Below, piece by piece: positions 26,634-36,938 of a stretch of 64,000 nucleotides of DNA (its first letter is position 1; every line of letters starts with the position of its first letter). This DNA comes from Bacillus tequilensis KCTC 13622 (GTDB taxonomy: Bacteria > Bacillota > Bacilli > Bacillales > Bacillaceae): positions 372,001-436,000 of the forward strand of contig NZ_AYTO01000041.1 in NCBI RefSeq assembly GCF_000507145.1. Reading direction: 5' to 3'. The notes below the pieces were generated by a model. The model ran no database searches. It had not been told where the DNA came from and saw nothing but the letters and a program-made list of their open reading frames with translations. Made by a program: the position numbers and the translations under genes.

Positions 26634-27407
26634 ATGAAGAAAGCATTTATTTTATCTGCTGCCGCTGCGGTTGGTTTTATCACATTCGGAGGCGTACAGC
26701 AAGCATCAGCGAAAGAACTCTCCTGCCAGCCTGTGGTGACGGTAAAAACGGGGAACACAGTGCAAAACATGTCACTTAATGATGCAGTGAAAAAACTGCA
26801 TGTTAACACAAATATGAAAACCTTAAACACTGCAAACGAAAAAGAGCTTGAGCAGCTTCTTCAAAAACATGCCAAGCAATCTAACATGAATATTCAGGAT
26901 GTTCAAAAGACACAAACGGCAAAACCAGTGCAAAAAGCGACAGAAAAAGCACCTGCTGAACAAAATACTGCTTCTAAAGCACCTGCAGCAGCTGCAAAAG
27001 CTAACACAACAACATCTGCACCTTCATCTGTAAGTGCATATGAGAAAAAAGTTGTTGAGCTTACAAATGCAGAAAGACAAAAACAAGGCTTAAAACCGCT
27101 TCAAATTGATGCAACGTTAAGCAAATCTGCACACGCAAAGTCTCAGGATATGAAAGACAAGAACTACTTTGATCACCAGAGCCCAACTTACGGCTCACCG
27201 TTTGACATGATGAAATCTTTCGGAATCAGCTACAAAACAGCAGGTGAAAACATTGCTAAGGGTCAAAAGACACCGGAAGAAGTAGTAAAAGCTTGGATGA
27301 ACAGTGAAGGACACAGAAAAAACATTCTAAACCCTAACTTTACACACATCGGCGTAGGCTACGTTGAGTCTGGCAGCATCTGGACACAGCAATTCATCGG
27401 AAAATAA
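26634..27407 (+). CDS. ykwD: Secreted CAP/SCP-domain protein YkwD
   Basis: A 257-aa exported protein. A Sec signal peptide (residues 1-26, cleavage after ASA) is followed by a low-complexity Ala/Thr/Lys linker (about 85-130) and a C-terminal CAP domain (about 135-257). Recognisable CAP blocks are LTNAERQKQGLKPL, HAKSQDM, FDHQSP and the GENI and SEGHRKNIL motifs. Bacterial CAP-domain proteins are common in spore formers; activity is uncertain. Strong AGGAGG site and own terminator. Confidence 0.9.
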   Translation: MKKAFILSAAAAVGFITFGGVQQASAKELSCQPVVTVKTGNTVQNMSLNDAVKKLHVNTNMKTLNTANEKELEQLLQKHAKQSNMNIQDVQKTQTAKPVQKATEKAPAEQNTASKAPAAAAKANTTTSAPSSVSAYEKKVVELTNAERQKQGLKPLQIDATLSKSAHAKSQDMKDKNYFDHQSPTYGSPFDMMKSFGISYKTAGENIAKGQKTPEEVVKAWMNSEGHRKNILNPNFTHIGVGYVESGSIWTQQFIGK

Positions 27408-27409
27408 TA

Positions 27410-27446
27410 AAAAAGATTGCCTGTTTCGTACAGGCAATCTTTTTTT
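27410..27446. terminator. Bidirectional terminator between ykwD and ykwC
   Basis: AAAAGATTGCCTGT and ACAGGCAATCTTTTTTT pair around TTCGT, serving the convergent genes. Confidence 0.9.
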
Positions 27447-28311
27447 ATTTCACCCAAAGCTTATATATACTCTGTGTTCCGCTGTTTTCTTCACCTTGTG
27501 CTGCGAGCTTGTCATATAAGGATTTCGCAAGCGACAAGCCTGGCATGTCTTCCCCCATTAATTGCGCTTCCTCTAGCGCAATTCCCATATCTTTTATAAA
27601 ATGCTTCACATAAAAACCTGGTTCAAAGTTGCCTTGCAGCATACGGGGGGCAAGATTCGACAATGACCAGCTTCCAGCTGCACCCGTCGTAATGCTTTTT
27701 AAGACATTTTCAGGCTGCAGGCCTGATTTTTGAGCATATGCCATCGCTTCAGCAACACCAATCATTCCTGCTGCAATTGCAATCTGATTACACATCTTGG
27801 TATGCTGGCCGCTTCCGGCCGGCCCTTGGTACTGAATATTTTCACCCATTAAAGAGAAAATCGGCAGGCAGGCTTCAAATGCTTCTTTTTCTCCCCCGAC
27901 CATAATTGCGAGTGTTCCGTTTTGTGCACCGATATCTCCGCCGGAAACAGGAGCATCTAAAGCGAACAATGCTTTTTCTGTCGCTGCTTCAGCAATCTTC
28001 TTCGCAAGTGACGGTTTAGATGTCGTCATATCAATGAGATATGCGCCTTCTTTTGCGTTTTCAATAATTCCGCTTCTTCCGAAATACACTTCTTCAACAT
28101 CACTGGGATAGCCGACCATTGTAATGATAACGTCCGCTTCTTTTGAAAGATCTTTGACCGTTTCTTTCCATACCGCGCCTTTTTGCAGTATGCTGTCTGC
28201 TTTTTCTTTTGTCCGAGTGTACACCAATACAGAATGGCCGTCATTAAGAATATGTGATGCCATGCTTTTTCCCATCACTCCAAGACCGATAAAACCAATA
28301 GTTTTTTTCAA
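27445..28311 (-). CDS. ykwC: Beta-hydroxyacid dehydrogenase family protein YkwC
   Basis: A 288-aa NAD(P)-dependent 3-hydroxyacid dehydrogenase (3-hydroxyisobutyrate/tartronate-semialdehyde reductase class). Dinucleotide motif IGFIGLGVMGKSMASHIL (about 4-21), substrate motif DAPVSGGDIGAQNGTL (about 117-132), and catalytic Lys in GSGQHTKMCNQ (about 167-177). The chosen start is a TTG 7 nt after GGAGG; an ATG two codons upstream sits too close to the ribosome site. Physiological substrate unknown. Confidence 0.88.
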   Translation of the reverse strand: MKKTIGFIGLGVMGKSMASHILNDGHSVLVYTRTKEKADSILQKGAVWKETVKDLSKEADVIITMVGYPSDVEEVYFGRSGIIENAKEGAYLIDMTTSKPSLAKKIAEAATEKALFALDAPVSGGDIGAQNGTLAIMVGGEKEAFEACLPIFSLMGENIQYQGPAGSGQHTKMCNQIAIAAGMIGVAEAMAYAQKSGLQPENVLKSITTGAAGSWSLSNLAPRMLQGNFEPGFYVKHFIKDMGIALEEAQLMGEDMPGLSLAKSLYDKLAAQGEENSGTQSIYKLWVK

Positions 28312-28427
28312 GGTCATTCCTCCCAGATGTTTCGTTTTGTTTTGTTTTGTTTTTAGTTAAAATTTATCATTTTTCCTTCATTTTCTAGTCTATCATATCT
28401 ATTCTTTATATTGTAGACTCAAAAAAT

Positions 28428-28463
28428 AAAAAAATCTCCAAAACAAATCATGTTTTGGAGATG
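28428..28463 (-). terminator. Terminator of mcpC
   Basis: ATCTCCAAAACA and TGTTTTGGAGAT pair around a short loop, with a run of T residues on the minus strand, 9 bp after the mcpC stop. Confidence 0.9.
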
Positions 28464-28471
28464 AAATTGGA

Positions 28472-30439
28472 TTACAATGTGAATTTCGCAATTGTGTTCA
28501 TAAGCTCTTGGCTTGCATGTTTTAACGTTTCTGTTGAGTACTTGACTTTATCAAGAGTGATCAGCTGTTCATCAGTTGATGCGTTCACTTCCTCTGCTGC
28601 GGCAGCTGATTCCTGTGATATGGCTGAAATGCTTTGAATGGCTTCAGATATCGCGAGCTGTTCGTCACTCATTCTTTGAATTTCTTTGTAAATATGATCA
28701 ATGCCTTGTACCAGCGATTGCATTTCTGTGGTTATCGTGTTTAATACCTCTCCTGTCTCATGAATGGCATTGTTTTGTTCATCATTCATTCTGCTTGCCT
28801 CAACCATTGCGTGAGAGGCCTCTTTTGTCTCAAGCTGGATAAGCTTCACAGTCTCGCTGATATGCTTTGTAGATAAAGCTGATTGTTCGGCAAGCTTCCG
28901 CACTTCATCGGCTACGACGGCAAAACCGCGGCCGCTTTCCCCGGCTCTGGCTGCCTCAATGCTGGCATTTAAAGCAAGCAAGTTGGTCTGGTCAGAAATA
29001 TTCGAAATCGCAGTAACGACCTCTTCAATATTCTTTGTTTGATCTTCCAAATCAAGCAGCATCGTTTCAACCTTTTTCGTTTCCATGTTGGCTTCGTTTG
29101 ATTTCATCAGCAGCTGGCCGAGCGCGTCAAGCCCCTTATAGCTTGCATCCTCAGACAATTTTGAGCGTTCTTTCATTCCGCCCGCCTCCTGAGCGATCTG
29201 TCTGATTTTTGTTGAAAGGTTTTCTGATTTTTCGTTGATAGTCTCAACTTCAGAAGCCTGTTCTGATGCTCCTGCGGCAACCTCCTCAATCGCTTTTGCA
29301 ATTTGTCCGCTTGTTTCATTTGTTTCCGCAGAGACAGCCGTTAATTGCTCAGAGGTATCATATACTTTCCCTGATGAAAGTCTCACCTGCTCAACCATTT
29401 CCTTCATATTTTCAACCATCTGGTTAAAGTCTCTTGTTAACATACCGACTTCATCCTTGGATTTGGATTCCGCGTGCACTGTTAAATCGCCAGCGGAAAC
29501 TGCTTTCGTTTTTACGATCAGCTGCTGTATCGGCCCGGTTATCGTTTTGGCCAGAAAGTAGCTGAGAATTATTGTGATGATGAGCGCAATCAATGAGATC
29601 CAAAGATTCGCCCGATTCATTTTATCTGAAATCCACATTAATTGATCTGTATCAAATTGCGTTCCGACTTTCCAGCCCGTTTCACCAATGGTTTGATACA
29701 CAACCATTTTCCCATTTTCATCCTGTATCCCATTTTTCTCAGATGCAATGGCTTTCAATGTTTGATCCTTTGATATATTTTTCCCTTGGTTTGACGGGTG
29801 GGCTAATAGATTGCCGCTCGCATCAGCTAAAAAGGCAAATCCATTGTAAGGCACTTTTTGCTTATTGACCATACTCTGAATCGCAGAAAGTTTTAAGTCA
29901 TAGCTGGCAACCCCGATTACTTTTTGCCCGTCAAGAACCGCTTTCGAAGCAGTGACAATCATATCTCCTGACACGACATCCTTATAGGGCTCCGTCCAAA
30001 CGACTTGATCCGGTGTTTCAGCAGCAAGCTTATACCATGGTCTTGAAGTCGGATCATAATCATCAGCGAAATGGGCTTTCGGATATGTAAACATTTCTTT
30101 TTTTGCGGTGCCTATGTAAGCCATCGCAACATAATCATCGCTATCTTTGATTTGCTTAATGTCATCATTAAACAGCCGAGAAGCTTCTTTACTTGGTTTT
30201 GTTATAAATGTATGAGTTAATTCCCCATTAGCCAATCTTGATAAAGAAATAGCATAACTCTTTAATTGCAATTCAATATTTTGTTCAAGTGACTGTGTCA
30301 CGTTTTGAGTTGTATTTTTCCCATCCTCTGTAATCATTGGTTTTAGTGTCAAATAAGAAGACAGCATTAAAAGAACAACTGTGACAATTAACATCAATGA
30401 AACAAAAACAGCAACCTTCATGTGAAGTTTTTTAAACAA
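28472..30439 (-). CDS. mcpC: Methyl-accepting chemotaxis receptor McpC
   Basis: A 655-aa transmembrane chemoreceptor. TM1 (about 8-28), an extracellular double-Cache sensor (about 30-278), TM2 (about 280-302), HAMP (about 303-355) and a long signalling helix pair whose hairpin tip is [20 protein letters not shown] (about 487-506). In B. subtilis McpC senses many amino acids and PTS sugars. It neighbours ptsGHI here, but that link is only positional. A sigma-D -10 lies upstream. Confidence 0.93.
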   Translation of the reverse strand: MFKKLHMKVAVFVSLMLIVTVVLLMLSSYLTLKPMITEDGKNTTQNVTQSLEQNIELQLKSYAISLSRLANGELTHTFITKPSKEASRLFNDDIKQIKDSDDYVAMAYIGTAKKEMFTYPKAHFADDYDPTSRPWYKLAAETPDQVVWTEPYKDVVSGDMIVTASKAVLDGQKVIGVASYDLKLSAIQSMVNKQKVPYNGFAFLADASGNLLAHPSNQGKNISKDQTLKAIASEKNGIQDENGKMVVYQTIGETGWKVGTQFDTDQLMWISDKMNRANLWISLIALIITIILSYFLAKTITGPIQQLIVKTKAVSAGDLTVHAESKSKDEVGMLTRDFNQMVENMKEMVEQVRLSSGKVYDTSEQLTAVSAETNETSGQIAKAIEEVAAGASEQASEVETINEKSENLSTKIRQIAQEAGGMKERSKLSEDASYKGLDALGQLLMKSNEANMETKKVETMLLDLEDQTKNIEEVVTAISNISDQTNLLALNASIEAARAGESGRGFAVVADEVRKLAEQSALSTKHISETVKLIQLETKEASHAMVEASRMNDEQNNAIHETGEVLNTITTEMQSLVQGIDHIYKEIQRMSDEQLAISEAIQSISAISQESAAAAEEVNASTDEQLITLDKVKYSTETLKHASQELMNTIAKFTL

Positions 30440-30460
30440 ACCAATCCCCTCCTAATTTCT

Positions 30461-30468
30461 ATATCGGC
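30461..30468 (-). promoter_or_regulatory. Sigma-D -10 element of mcpC
   Basis: Exact GCCGATAT on the minus strand 22 bp before the mcpC start; the -35 is not convincing by eye. Flagellar-regulon control fits the gene. Confidence 0.6.
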
Positions 30469-30576
30469 CCTTTCGTTAAATAAATGAATAATCAAAAAAT
30501 AAATTATATGAAAATCAGAACATATTTACTGAAAATTCAATTTTCTTCTCAAGGACACAACATACGGGGAGTGAAC

Positions 30577-31010
30577 ATGATAATCAAACAAATGGATGTA
30601 CAAACGGCAGAAAATTTGAGGCTCTGTCCATTAGAAACTATACTGAGAGTAACATAAAAGGGCTGATTTCTCTTCAATGAGAATGTTCCCTCTCCGATTT
30701 TACAAGAATTGCTGTGGTCAGAGGAACCGTTGAAACCCCTAACCATACATGGGCGCAGGCAACAGACAACGGAGCTATTAGAAAGCATGACCCTCTTGAA
30801 ATACTTTCAGTGGATATTTCTGTTTCTTCTCGTTATCGAAAGCAAAATGGCTGATGTACGAGCTGACTGTTGACGGGCGGCTGGAGCGCCTTCCCGGCGG
30901 CGGGCGCTTTCAATATGTTGGAATGGCGGGCAAGAAAAAAGACCATGTGCTGTTCTATCTCCCCCATTGCGGCCGTTCACCGATTCGTGTTTGTCAGACA
31001 TGATTTAGAG
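30577..31010 (+). pseudogene. ykwB: Degenerate GNAT acetyltransferase gene, probably ykwB
   Basis: The stretch starts like a gene (ATG 30577 after GGGGAG) but stops after 26 codons. It then continues as protein-like segments in shifting frames: IAVVRGTVETPNHTWAQ near 30704, and SVDISVSSRYRKQNG near 30810, which resembles GNAT motif A. A further segment is LERLPGGGRFQYVGMAG. B. subtilis 168 has an acetyltransferase gene, ykwB, near here, so this is probably its remnant. The short GC-rich stretch at 30875-30910 differs from its flanks. Assignment rests on a brief motif and synteny from memory. Confidence 0.45.
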
Positions 31011-31064
31011 GATAAAGAATCATTGAATTCCGGTGTTTTGATGGAATGGAAAATCCTTTTTATA

Positions 31065-31094
31065 AAAAAGCGAGCTGTTCATCACAACAGCCCG
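31065..31094 (-). terminator. Terminator of splB
   Basis: GGGCTGTT and AACAGCTC pair around GTGATG on the minus strand, followed by GCTTTTTTATA, right after the splB stop. Confidence 0.85.
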
Positions 31095-31095
31095 G

Positions 31096-32124
31096 TTAAG
31101 TGAAATATTCGATTTTTGCGTTAGGGAAATAATTATCAATATAGGATTCAAGCGCTTCTCGAAGAGCGTGCTCCTCATCTTTTTGATAAATATATTTTCC
31201 GATCCCGTAACGGCCCCATTTATAACGTCGCTTTTCTTCATCTAATTCGAGCTTCGTCTTCGGATAATTCTTCTCTATGACCCGTTTGGCTGGTTTTGTA
31301 AAACGGTGCTGAATTAATTCAAAAGTAATGTCATGTCTGACATCCTGCGGCAAAGCCGCATCAAGCTTTTCAAACAAATGTCTGTACCCTTCTTGCCAGC
31401 CTTCATGAATATAAATCGGCGCAACGATAAAACCTAGCGGGTACCCTGCTTTTGCAACCTTTACTGCCGCTTCTATCCGCTTATCAAGAGGGGAGGTTCC
31501 CGGCTCAAAGTGTTTAATCACATAGTCGGCATTAATACTGAATCTGAATCTCGTTTTCCCGTTATGCTTTGCATCTAATAGGTGATCGACATGATGGAAT
31601 TTCGTTACAAATCTTAGCTTTCCAAGCTCACTTTGTCCAAAATGTTCAATGGCGCGCTTCAGCGTGTGTGTCAGATGATCGATTCCCACTATATCTGATG
31701 TACATGAGGCTTCGAACCTTGTGAACTCTGGTGCGCGCTCTTTCATATACTTATCCGCCTGGTCTAATATTTCTTCGACGTTTACATAGGTTCTGATATA
31801 CGGCTTAGACCCCATCGTTGTTTGCAGATAGCAGTAATGGCAATGCCCCATACAGCCTGTTGCAAACGGAATGGCATATTCTGCCGAGGGTTTGGAAGAG
31901 TCAAACTTTAATGTTTTCCTCACACCGATAACTAAGGTTGACTTCGCGTTGCGGTATTGCTGAAGATGATTTTTCCCTGGAATGTTACGAACCTGATTGT
32001 GGGATGTCGTTTCTCTGATTTCAATTCCCATTTTCTCAAATTTATCTTGCAATTCTTGGGCCAGCGGATATTCGAGCGCTCTCGGTTCAATATACACAAG
32101 CTGCGGAACAAATGGATTTTGCAT
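31096..32124 (-). CDS. splB: Spore photoproduct lyase SplB
   Basis: A radical-SAM repair enzyme (342 aa) that reverses the thymine dimer 5-thyminyl-5,6-dihydrothymine in germinating spores. The iron-sulfur cluster motif CMGHCHYC (about 91-98) is intact, as is the later catalytic Cys in FEASCTSDIVG (about 141). Length is typical. It lies 81 bp after splA; in B. subtilis both are expressed in the forespore by sigma-G. The terminator follows directly. Confidence 0.95.
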   Translation of the reverse strand: MQNPFVPQLVYIEPRALEYPLAQELQDKFEKMGIEIRETTSHNQVRNIPGKNHLQQYRNAKSTLVIGVRKTLKFDSSKPSAEYAIPFATGCMGHCHYCYLQTTMGSKPYIRTYVNVEEILDQADKYMKERAPEFTRFEASCTSDIVGIDHLTHTLKRAIEHFGQSELGKLRFVTKFHHVDHLLDAKHNGKTRFRFSINADYVIKHFEPGTSPLDKRIEAAVKVAKAGYPLGFIVAPIYIHEGWQEGYRHLFEKLDAALPQDVRHDITFELIQHRFTKPAKRVIEKNYPKTKLELDEEKRRYKWGRYGIGKYIYQKDEEHALREALESYIDNYFPNAKIEYFT

Positions 32125-32205
32125 AATGCCACATCCTTTTCCTTTACTAACGTTACTTTTCTCATAAAACGGAAAGGATATGAGTTGTAATGATTTCCTT
32201 GTTAC

Positions 32206-32445
32206 TCACTCATACGGGTCGATATCAAATAGTTCTTTGTAGAGAGATTTAGCTTCCTCATAATTTGAAAACACAGCATCGTCCTCTGCAAACGGATGAT
32301 AGGTTTCATAAATAAACAGCGAAAGCTCACCTTCATGATATGGGTGATGCACGATTTCAGCTTCCTTTATGTGGGCAACATTGGCGGCGTGCGGATTTCT
32401 GTAGATCACGTAAACTGTATCTCCTGCATTAAATTGGTTTGACAT
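32206..32445 (-). CDS. splA: Regulator of spore photoproduct lyase SplA
   Basis: A 79-aa TRAP-like protein, known as a negative regulator of splB expression. Beta-rich N-terminus FNAGDTVYVIYRNPHAANVAHIKEA and acidic C-terminus FDIDPYE. The ATG at 32445 lies 7 nt after AGGAGGGATAGT; upstream in-frame codons overlap that ribosome site and were rejected. First gene of splA-splB. Confidence 0.9.
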   Translation of the reverse strand: MSNQFNAGDTVYVIYRNPHAANVAHIKEAEIVHHPYHEGELSLFIYETYHPFAEDDAVFSNYEEAKSLYKELFDIDPYE

Positions 32446-32494
32446 ACTATCCCTCCTAGCCATGTTATTGTGCCCTTCTATCCCCTTGCTTATG

Positions 32495-32532
32495 AAAAAA
32501 ACCAGACTGGCCGGAGGCCGTCTGGTTTTTAG
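32495..32532 (-). terminator. Terminator of ptsGHI
   Basis: AAAACCAGAC and GTCTGGTTTTT pair, with inner GGCC/GGCC pairing. It lies right after the ptsI stop on the minus strand, upstream of splA. Confidence 0.9.
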
Positions 32533-32535
32533 ATA

Positions 32536-34248
32536 TTACTTGAATGTTTCTTTTACGAACGCGACAACTTCTTCTGTCGTGCTCATAGATAAGATTTTTT
32601 CTTTGAATGACTGTGCTTCTTCTTTAGACAATTTGCTGATTTGTGTTCTTGCCGGAAGGATAGACGTTGCGCTCATTGAGAACTCATCTAAGCCTAAGCC
32701 GAGAAGGATCGGAATCGCAATCTCGTCTCCTGCCATTTCTCCGCACATGCCAACCCATTTACCTTCTTTATGTGCCGCTTCAATTACAAGTGTAATCAGG
32801 CGAAGGATTGCCGGGTTGTATGGCTGATACAGGTAAGATACACGTTCATTCATACGGTCAGCTGCCATTGTGTATTGGATCAAATCGTTTGTTCCGATAC
32901 TGAAGAAGTCAACTTCTTTAGCAAACTGATCAGCGATGACTGCAGTTGACGGAATCTCAACCATCATACCGACTTCAATGTCGTCAGATACAGTCTGTCC
33001 CGCTTTTACGAGCTTTTCTTTCTCTTCAAGAAGGATCGCTTTTGCTTCTTTGAATTCGTTAACTGTCGCAATCATAGGGAACATGATTTTCAAGTTTCCG
33101 TATGTACTTGCACGAAGCAGCGCGCGAAGCTGTGTTCTGAAGATTTCTTGCTCTTCAAGACAAAGACGAATCGCTCTGTAACCTAAGAACGGGTTCATTT
33201 CTTTAGGAAGCTGCAGGTAAGGAAGCTCTTTGTCTCCGCCGATATCAAGTGTCCGCACGACAACTGATTTTCCTTCCATACGCTCAAGAACCGTTTTGTA
33301 AGCGTCAAATTGCTCATCTTCTGTAGGAAGCTGATCTCTTCCCATGTAAAGGAATTCCGTACGGTACAGGCCGACTGCTTCTCCGCCGTTTTCAAGAACG
33401 CCCTTTACATCATCAGGAGTCCCGATGTTCGCTGCAAGCTCGACATGATGGCCGTCTTTTGAAACAGTCGGTTCATTGACAAGCTTCGCCCACTCAGCTT
33501 TTTGAGCCAGATAAGCATTATGTTTTTCTTCATACTCTTTTACAGTTTCCGCAGCTGGGTCGATAATGACATCGCCATTAATACCGTCAACGATAACAGT
33601 CACGCCGTTTTGGATCGTGCCTGTAGCCGCTTTCGTTCCGACAACTGCAGGAATCTCAAGAGAGCGCGCCATGATGGCAGAGTGAGATGTGCGTCCGCCG
33701 ATATCAGTTGTGAATCCTTTTACGAACTCACGGTTTAATTGAGCTGTATCAGACGGTGTTAAGTCTTCAGCTACAATAATAACCTCTTCTGAGATCATGC
33801 TTGGGTTTGGAATTTCAACGCCAAGCAGGTGGCCGGTTACGCGTTTTGTAACGTCGCGGATATCTGCCGCACGCTCTTTCATATATTCATTGTCCATGGA
33901 TTCAAACATGGTAACAAACATAGAAGACGTTTCTTTTAAAGCGAATTCAGCGTTCACTGAATCAGTGCTGATTTTTTCTTTCACAGGGTTCAGAAGCTCA
34001 GGGTCACTGAGAACTAAAAGGTGAGCAGAAAAAATATCAGCTTTATCCTGACCCAGTTCTTTCAAAGCGTGCTCTTTGATTTTTTCGAGCTCTTCTTTTG
34101 AACGTGCAATCGCTTCATCGAAACGGCTTACTTCCGCTTCAGAATCAGAGATGTTTTTCTTTTCAACCGTTAAATCTGGCTCTTCAAGCCGGTACGCTTT
34201 TGCAATCGCGATGCCGGCTGAAGCGCCAATCCCTTTTAATTCTTGCAT
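32536..34248 (-). CDS. ptsI: PTS enzyme I PtsI
   Basis: Phosphoenolpyruvate-protein phosphotransferase (570 aa), which autophosphorylates with PEP and passes phosphate to HPr. The phospho-His is in [16 protein letters not shown] (about 180-195); the PEP-binding C-terminal barrel carries [21 protein letters not shown] and the CGEMAGD signature with its conserved Cys. Its ATG overlaps the ptsH stop (TAATG), so the two are translationally coupled. Cytoplasmic. Confidence 0.96.
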   Translation of the reverse strand: MQELKGIGASAGIAIAKAYRLEEPDLTVEKKNISDSEAEVSRFDEAIARSKEELEKIKEHALKELGQDKADIFSAHLLVLSDPELLNPVKEKISTDSVNAEFALKETSSMFVTMFESMDNEYMKERAADIRDVTKRVTGHLLGVEIPNPSMISEEVIIVAEDLTPSDTAQLNREFVKGFTTDIGGRTSHSAIMARSLEIPAVVGTKAATGTIQNGVTVIVDGINGDVIIDPAAETVKEYEEKHNAYLAQKAEWAKLVNEPTVSKDGHHVELAANIGTPDDVKGVLENGGEAVGLYRTEFLYMGRDQLPTEDEQFDAYKTVLERMEGKSVVVRTLDIGGDKELPYLQLPKEMNPFLGYRAIRLCLEEQEIFRTQLRALLRASTYGNLKIMFPMIATVNEFKEAKAILLEEKEKLVKAGQTVSDDIEVGMMVEIPSTAVIADQFAKEVDFFSIGTNDLIQYTMAADRMNERVSYLYQPYNPAILRLITLVIEAAHKEGKWVGMCGEMAGDEIAIPILLGLGLDEFSMSATSILPARTQISKLSKEEAQSFKEKILSMSTTEEVVAFVKETFK

Positions 34249-34514
34249 TACTCGCCGAGTCCTTCGCTTTTCATTGTTTCTTCTAAAGCGTTAAGAGCAT
34301 CGTTTTCGTCAGCGCCAGTAGCAGAGATTGTGATCTCAGCGCCTTTAGCGATACCTAGAGACATAACACCCATGATAGATTTAAGGTTAACTGTTTTTCC
34401 GTTATATTCCAAGTTAACGTCAGCGTCATATTTGCTTGCAGTTTGTACTAGAACTGTCGCAGGACGAGCATGGATTCCAGAATCTGCAGTTACTTTAAAT
34501 GTTTTTTGTGCCAT
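34248..34514 (-). CDS. ptsH: Phosphocarrier protein HPr PtsH
   Basis: HPr, 88 aa. His15 in SGIHARPAT receives phosphate from enzyme I for sugar transport; Ser46 in LKSIMGV is phosphorylated by HPrK and makes the CcpA co-repressor, as in other Firmicutes. The start MAQKTF (34514) is chosen over an ATG three codons upstream that lies too near the ribosome site AAGGAG. It lies between ptsG and ptsI. Confidence 0.96.
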   Translation of the reverse strand: MAQKTFKVTADSGIHARPATVLVQTASKYDADVNLEYNGKTVNLKSIMGVMSLGIAKGAEITISATGADENDALNALEETMKSEGLGE

Positions 34515-34610
34515 TTTTATCATTCTCCTTTTAACTAAAAGCTATATTACTCCACAATATTATATCATACAGCCGTACTTGTCATCTGACAAGCACAGCG
34601 TACAAACACC

Positions 34611-36710
34611 TTATTTCTCAATCTTCACAATATCTTCTTGTTCTCTCTTGACTGAGCCGCTTGCTTGAATGCTGACTGATTCTCCTTCAGCAAGATTCGT
34701 AAATACAATCGGTGTCATGAGAGACGGTACATTCGGTTTGACTGCATCAAGATCGACTTCAAGAAGTTTTTGTCCGGGTTCAACGCGGTCTCCTTCTGAT
34801 ACGAAAGACGTAAATCCTTCGCCCTTCAAGCTGACAGTATCAATACCAAAGTGGATCAAAATTTCTCTTCCGCCATCAGATTGCAGGCCGATCGCATGTT
34901 TCGTCGGGAACACATTTAGAATTTTCCCTCGAACCGGTGATACGACAATACCTTCTGAAGGGAGAATCGCAAAACCGTCACCCATCATTTTTCCTGAGAA
35001 AACTTGGTCAGGAACATCGGTAATCGGGTGAATTTCCCCAGTGATCGGAGAAACGAAAACTTCTTCGCCGATTTCATTTTGCAGCGGTTCTGCAATCACT
35101 TCCTCAACCTGCTGACCTACTTCTTCCTGTGCGGATGTTTTCGGTTCAGGTCTTGGTTTGCGTCCCGCAATGATATCTTGCATTTGTGTTTTTAAACCGT
35201 CAGAACGCGGTCCAAAAATAGCCTGAATGTTATTGCCGACTTCAAGCACACCGGATGCGCCCAGCTGTTTCAGACGGTCTTTATCAACCTTTTTCTGATC
35301 GTTTACTGTCACACGCAGTCGAGTGATACAAGCATCAAGATGTTTGATGTTTTCCTGGTCACCCATTGCCTGAAGGATCTCATAAGGAAGATCTCCTGCT
35401 TCACCAGTTTTCCCAGATGCTGCTGTTTCAGTATCAGCATCCTCGCGTCCCGGTGTTTTCAGATTGAATTTGCGGATCGCAAATCGGAAGCCGAAGTAGT
35501 AAATGACCGCAATCCCTAAGCCGACAGGAATAACAAGCCACCATGCCGTCCGGTTCGGCAATATACCGAATAGGAAGTAGTCTATTAAACCTCCGGAGAA
35601 TGTCATACCAATCTTAACATTCAACAGCTGCATGACCATGAATGAAAGTCCGGCGAACAGGCAGTGAATCGCAAACAGGATAGGGGCAACGAATAAGAAA
35701 GAGAATTCCAATGGCTCTGTGATCCCTGTTAAGAAGGATGTCAAGGCTGCTGATCCCATAATACCTGCAACAAGTTTTTTGTTTTGCGGTTTTGCTTCAT
35801 GGTAAATCGCAAGCGCCGCAGCAGGCAGACCGAACATCATAAATGGATATTTCCCCGTCATGAACGTACCTGCTGTTAATTGTACGCCGTCTTTAATCTG
35901 CGCCATAAAGATACGCTGATCCCCGCGGATGATTTCCCCTGCTGCACTCTTATAGCTGAAGAATTCATACCAGAACGGCGAATAGAAAATGTGGTGCAAA
36001 CCAAATGGGATAAGCGAACGTTCAATCACCCCGAAGATAAACGCAGCAAGGGTTGGATTCGCTTCCACTAATCCTGTTGAAAAGGCATTCAATCCATGCT
36101 GGATCGGAGGCCAGATCACTAACATAATAAGACCCAGAATCAGTGCAGAAATTGACGTAACAATTGGAACGAAACGTTTACCCGCAAAGAAACCAAGGTA
36201 TTGCGGCAGTTCAATTGTGTAAAATTTGTTAAACAATAGTGCGGCTAACACACCGACGATAATACCGCCGAACACGCCAGTCGCCAAGGTAGGTATACCA
36301 AGCATGTTTACATAAGCAGGATGGTTTTCCGTAAAGAATTTGGCTCTTTCAATTGAATCAGAAGGAATGGTTCCGTTTGCAAGAAGAACCGCACTCATGG
36401 ATACGTTCATTACCAGATAACCGATAATCGCCGCAATCCCTGCAACTCCATCACCGTTAGCAAGCCCGATGGCTACACCTACTGCGAAAAGAAGCGGAAG
36501 GTTATCAAAAACAATCTGCCCAGCGCTTTCCATCACACTTGCTACAAGCTGAACATTGTCATTGCTCAAGAAATGCAGGACTTGAATCATGTCCTTATTT
36601 TGCATCGCATTCCCAATCGCAAGCAAAATACCCGCAGCCGGAAGGATCGCAACTGGAAGCATAAGCGCACGCCCAATTTTTTGAAGAACGCCGAATAATG
36701 CTTTAAACAT
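34611..36710 (-). CDS. ptsG: Glucose-specific PTS permease EIICBA PtsG
   Basis: The 699-aa glucose permease with domains fused in the order IIC-IIB-IIA. The membrane IIC domain spans about 1-400, with the phosphorylation-coupled loop near [10 protein letters not shown]. The IIB domain has its Cys in [13 protein letters not shown] (about 455-467). The IIA domain (about 540-690) has the phospho-His in [12 protein letters not shown] (about 612-623). AGGAGG site before the ATG. Transcription depends on antitermination by GlcT, whose gene lies immediately upstream. Confidence 0.96.
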   Translation of the reverse strand: MFKALFGVLQKIGRALMLPVAILPAAGILLAIGNAMQNKDMIQVLHFLSNDNVQLVASVMESAGQIVFDNLPLLFAVGVAIGLANGDGVAGIAAIIGYLVMNVSMSAVLLANGTIPSDSIERAKFFTENHPAYVNMLGIPTLATGVFGGIIVGVLAALLFNKFYTIELPQYLGFFAGKRFVPIVTSISALILGLIMLVIWPPIQHGLNAFSTGLVEANPTLAAFIFGVIERSLIPFGLHHIFYSPFWYEFFSYKSAAGEIIRGDQRIFMAQIKDGVQLTAGTFMTGKYPFMMFGLPAAALAIYHEAKPQNKKLVAGIMGSAALTSFLTGITEPLEFSFLFVAPILFAIHCLFAGLSFMVMQLLNVKIGMTFSGGLIDYFLFGILPNRTAWWLVIPVGLGIAVIYYFGFRFAIRKFNLKTPGREDADTETAASGKTGEAGDLPYEILQAMGDQENIKHLDACITRLRVTVNDQKKVDKDRLKQLGASGVLEVGNNIQAIFGPRSDGLKTQMQDIIAGRKPRPEPKTSAQEEVGQQVEEVIAEPLQNEIGEEVFVSPITGEIHPITDVPDQVFSGKMMGDGFAILPSEGIVVSPVRGKILNVFPTKHAIGLQSDGGREILIHFGIDTVSLKGEGFTSFVSEGDRVEPGQKLLEVDLDAVKPNVPSLMTPIVFTNLAEGESVSIQASGSVKREQEDIVKIEK

Positions 36711-36779
36711 AGAATTGACCTCCTCTTTTTACTAGTCTGACCTTACAGCTAAAAATCATGACAACGAATTCACAGGCGT

Positions 36780-36905
36780 AAGTCTTCCAGTTTAACCGTT
36801 TACATTTGCCCTTTTACACAACAAAAAGGGCATGAGCAAAATTGGGTGCGCAAAAGAACGAGAATGGACTTCCCGTTTTTTCCCCTCAATCACTCATGCC
36901 TGATC
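36780..36905 (-). promoter_or_regulatory. ptsG leader: GlcT-dependent antiterminator (RAT) and terminator
   Basis: The leader is rich in pairable segments on the minus strand. GGCATGAG (36900-36893) pairs with CTCATGCC (36836-36829) just before a TTTTT run. The span encloses AACGGGA/TCTCGTT. A competing hairpin GCCCTTTT/AAAAGGGC (36831-36808) would break the first pairing. B. subtilis ptsG is known to be controlled by GlcT binding an RNA antiterminator that overlaps a terminator at this place. The exact RAT limits could not be fixed by eye. Confidence 0.7.
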
Positions 36906-36938
36906 GGATCAGTAACACGTTATAAGGATAAACTGAAT

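Noticed and set aside
34243..34668. 141-codon plus-strand open frame across ptsH and the ptsG end
   Set aside because: Opposite strand of highly conserved PTS genes; no ribosome site or recognisable protein.
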